In this document: positions 14,001 to 14,035 of the stretch, in pieces
How positions within the stretch are numbered: position 1 is the stretch's first letter
Layout: each line of letters starts with the position of its first letter
Source: Deltaproteobacteria bacterium
Lineage (GTDB): Bacteria; UBA10199; SPLOWO2-01-44-7
Direction: 5' to 3'
Length of the DNA stretch: 14,035 bases
NCBI GenBank assembly: GCA_016203765.1
Contig: JACQMB010000028.1
Span: 1-14,035, forward strand
The notes under the pieces: model-generated
Seen by the model: the letters and a program-made list of their open reading frames with translations, nothing else
Told to the model about the DNA's origin: nothing
The model's database searches: none
Translations under genes and position numbers: made by a program

Positions 14001-14024
14001 TTATACACAATATATTGTGGATAA
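14001..14024. promoter_or_regulatory. Two inverted DnaA-box sequences framing NrdR box 2
   Basis: TTATACACA (14001-14009, plus strand) fits the DnaA-box consensus TTATNCACA. TGTGGATAA (14016-14024) is the exact reverse complement of the strong box TTATCCACA. Together the 24 bp form a near-perfect palindrome with one mismatch, and the NrdR box lies in its centre. DnaA regulates nrd genes in E. coli, so a dual site is plausible. The NrdR and DnaA motifs share the CACA core, so partial coincidence is also possible. Confidence 0.55.
14005..14020 (+). promoter_or_regulatory. NrdR box 2
   Basis: ACACAATATATTGTGG matches the NrdR consensus almost perfectly, and its 14-bp centre CACAATATATTGTG (14006-14019) is an exact palindrome. 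Together with box 1 it would sit across the start of transcription of the rightward gene. That gene, outside the window, is predicted to be a ribonucleotide reductase (nrdA, nrdJ or similar) or nrdR itself. Confidence 0.88.
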
Positions 14025-14035
14025 AAAGGGGATAA

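Noticed and set aside
14001..14024. Replication origin suggested by DnaA-box sequences
   Set aside because: Only two boxes are present, both tied to the NrdR palindrome, with no origin-type neighbours (dnaA, dnaN, gidA) or AT-rich unwinding repeats in view.

Overview
The window is about 14 kb of gene-dense bacterial chromosome with moderate GC. Most genes are ordinary housekeeping or lipid and quinone metabolism genes. Several features suggest a Gram-negative lineage of the broad deltaproteobacterial or candidate-phylum type: menaquinone synthesis by the futalosine route (mqnD, mqnE), a fused homocysteine methyltransferase/methylenetetrahydrofolate reductase, two tandem squalene/phytoene synthase family genes, a sulfatase-modifying-factor (SUMF/FGE) fold protein, and a textbook sigma-54 promoter. 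That placement is an inference. No rRNA, tRNA or CRISPR is present to settle it.

Layout. (1) 1-1929, plus strand: the 3' end of an RNase H-like exonuclease-domain protein, then mqnD, then a degenerate thioredoxin-reductase-like flavoprotein overlapping mqnD by 4 nt. (2) 1919-3772, minus strand: the fused methionine/folate enzyme, which converges on the flavoprotein gene with an 11-nt overlap. (3) 3838-4311, plus strand: greA, divergent from the fused enzyme. (4) 4312-5914, a small accessory segment: an 18-bp inverted repeat, what looks like the 5' remnant of a transposase gene, a possible sigma-28-type promoter, and a SUMF-fold exported protein that has lost its lipobox cysteine. After these comes a 306-nt gap holding palindromes and a sigma-54 promoter. 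(5) 5915-9726, plus strand: a sigma-54-driven exported protein of unknown function, a TrkH-type potassium transporter, a Mn-type superoxide dismutase and mqnE. The last three are tightly linked, and a terminator-like hairpin sits inside the first codons of mqnE. (6) 9649-13883, minus strand: a compact operon read thiI - doxX - HpnD-like synthase - squalene-synthase-like protein - acyl desaturase. Its junctions are a 1-nt gap, a 0-nt gap, a 19-nt overlap and a 4-nt GTGA overlap, and it ends by overlapping mqnE tail to tail for 78 nt. (7) 13884-14035: an intergenic regulatory region facing rightward, with two NrdR boxes 32 bp apart. The second is framed by two inverted DnaA-box sequences. This predicts that the gene just beyond the right edge is a ribonucleotide reductase gene.

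How it fits together: MqnE and MqnD act early and late in the same menaquinone pathway but are coded about 8 kb apart, with different neighbours. The minus-strand operon probably makes C30 isoprenoids (squalene, or a hopanoid or C30 carotenoid precursor) and modifies membrane acyl chains, together with a DoxX membrane protein. No new multi-gene defence or mobile system is visible. The least explained items are the mqnD-coupled flavoprotein that lacks both hallmark motifs, the sigma-54-controlled exported protein, and the NrdR/DnaA composite site.
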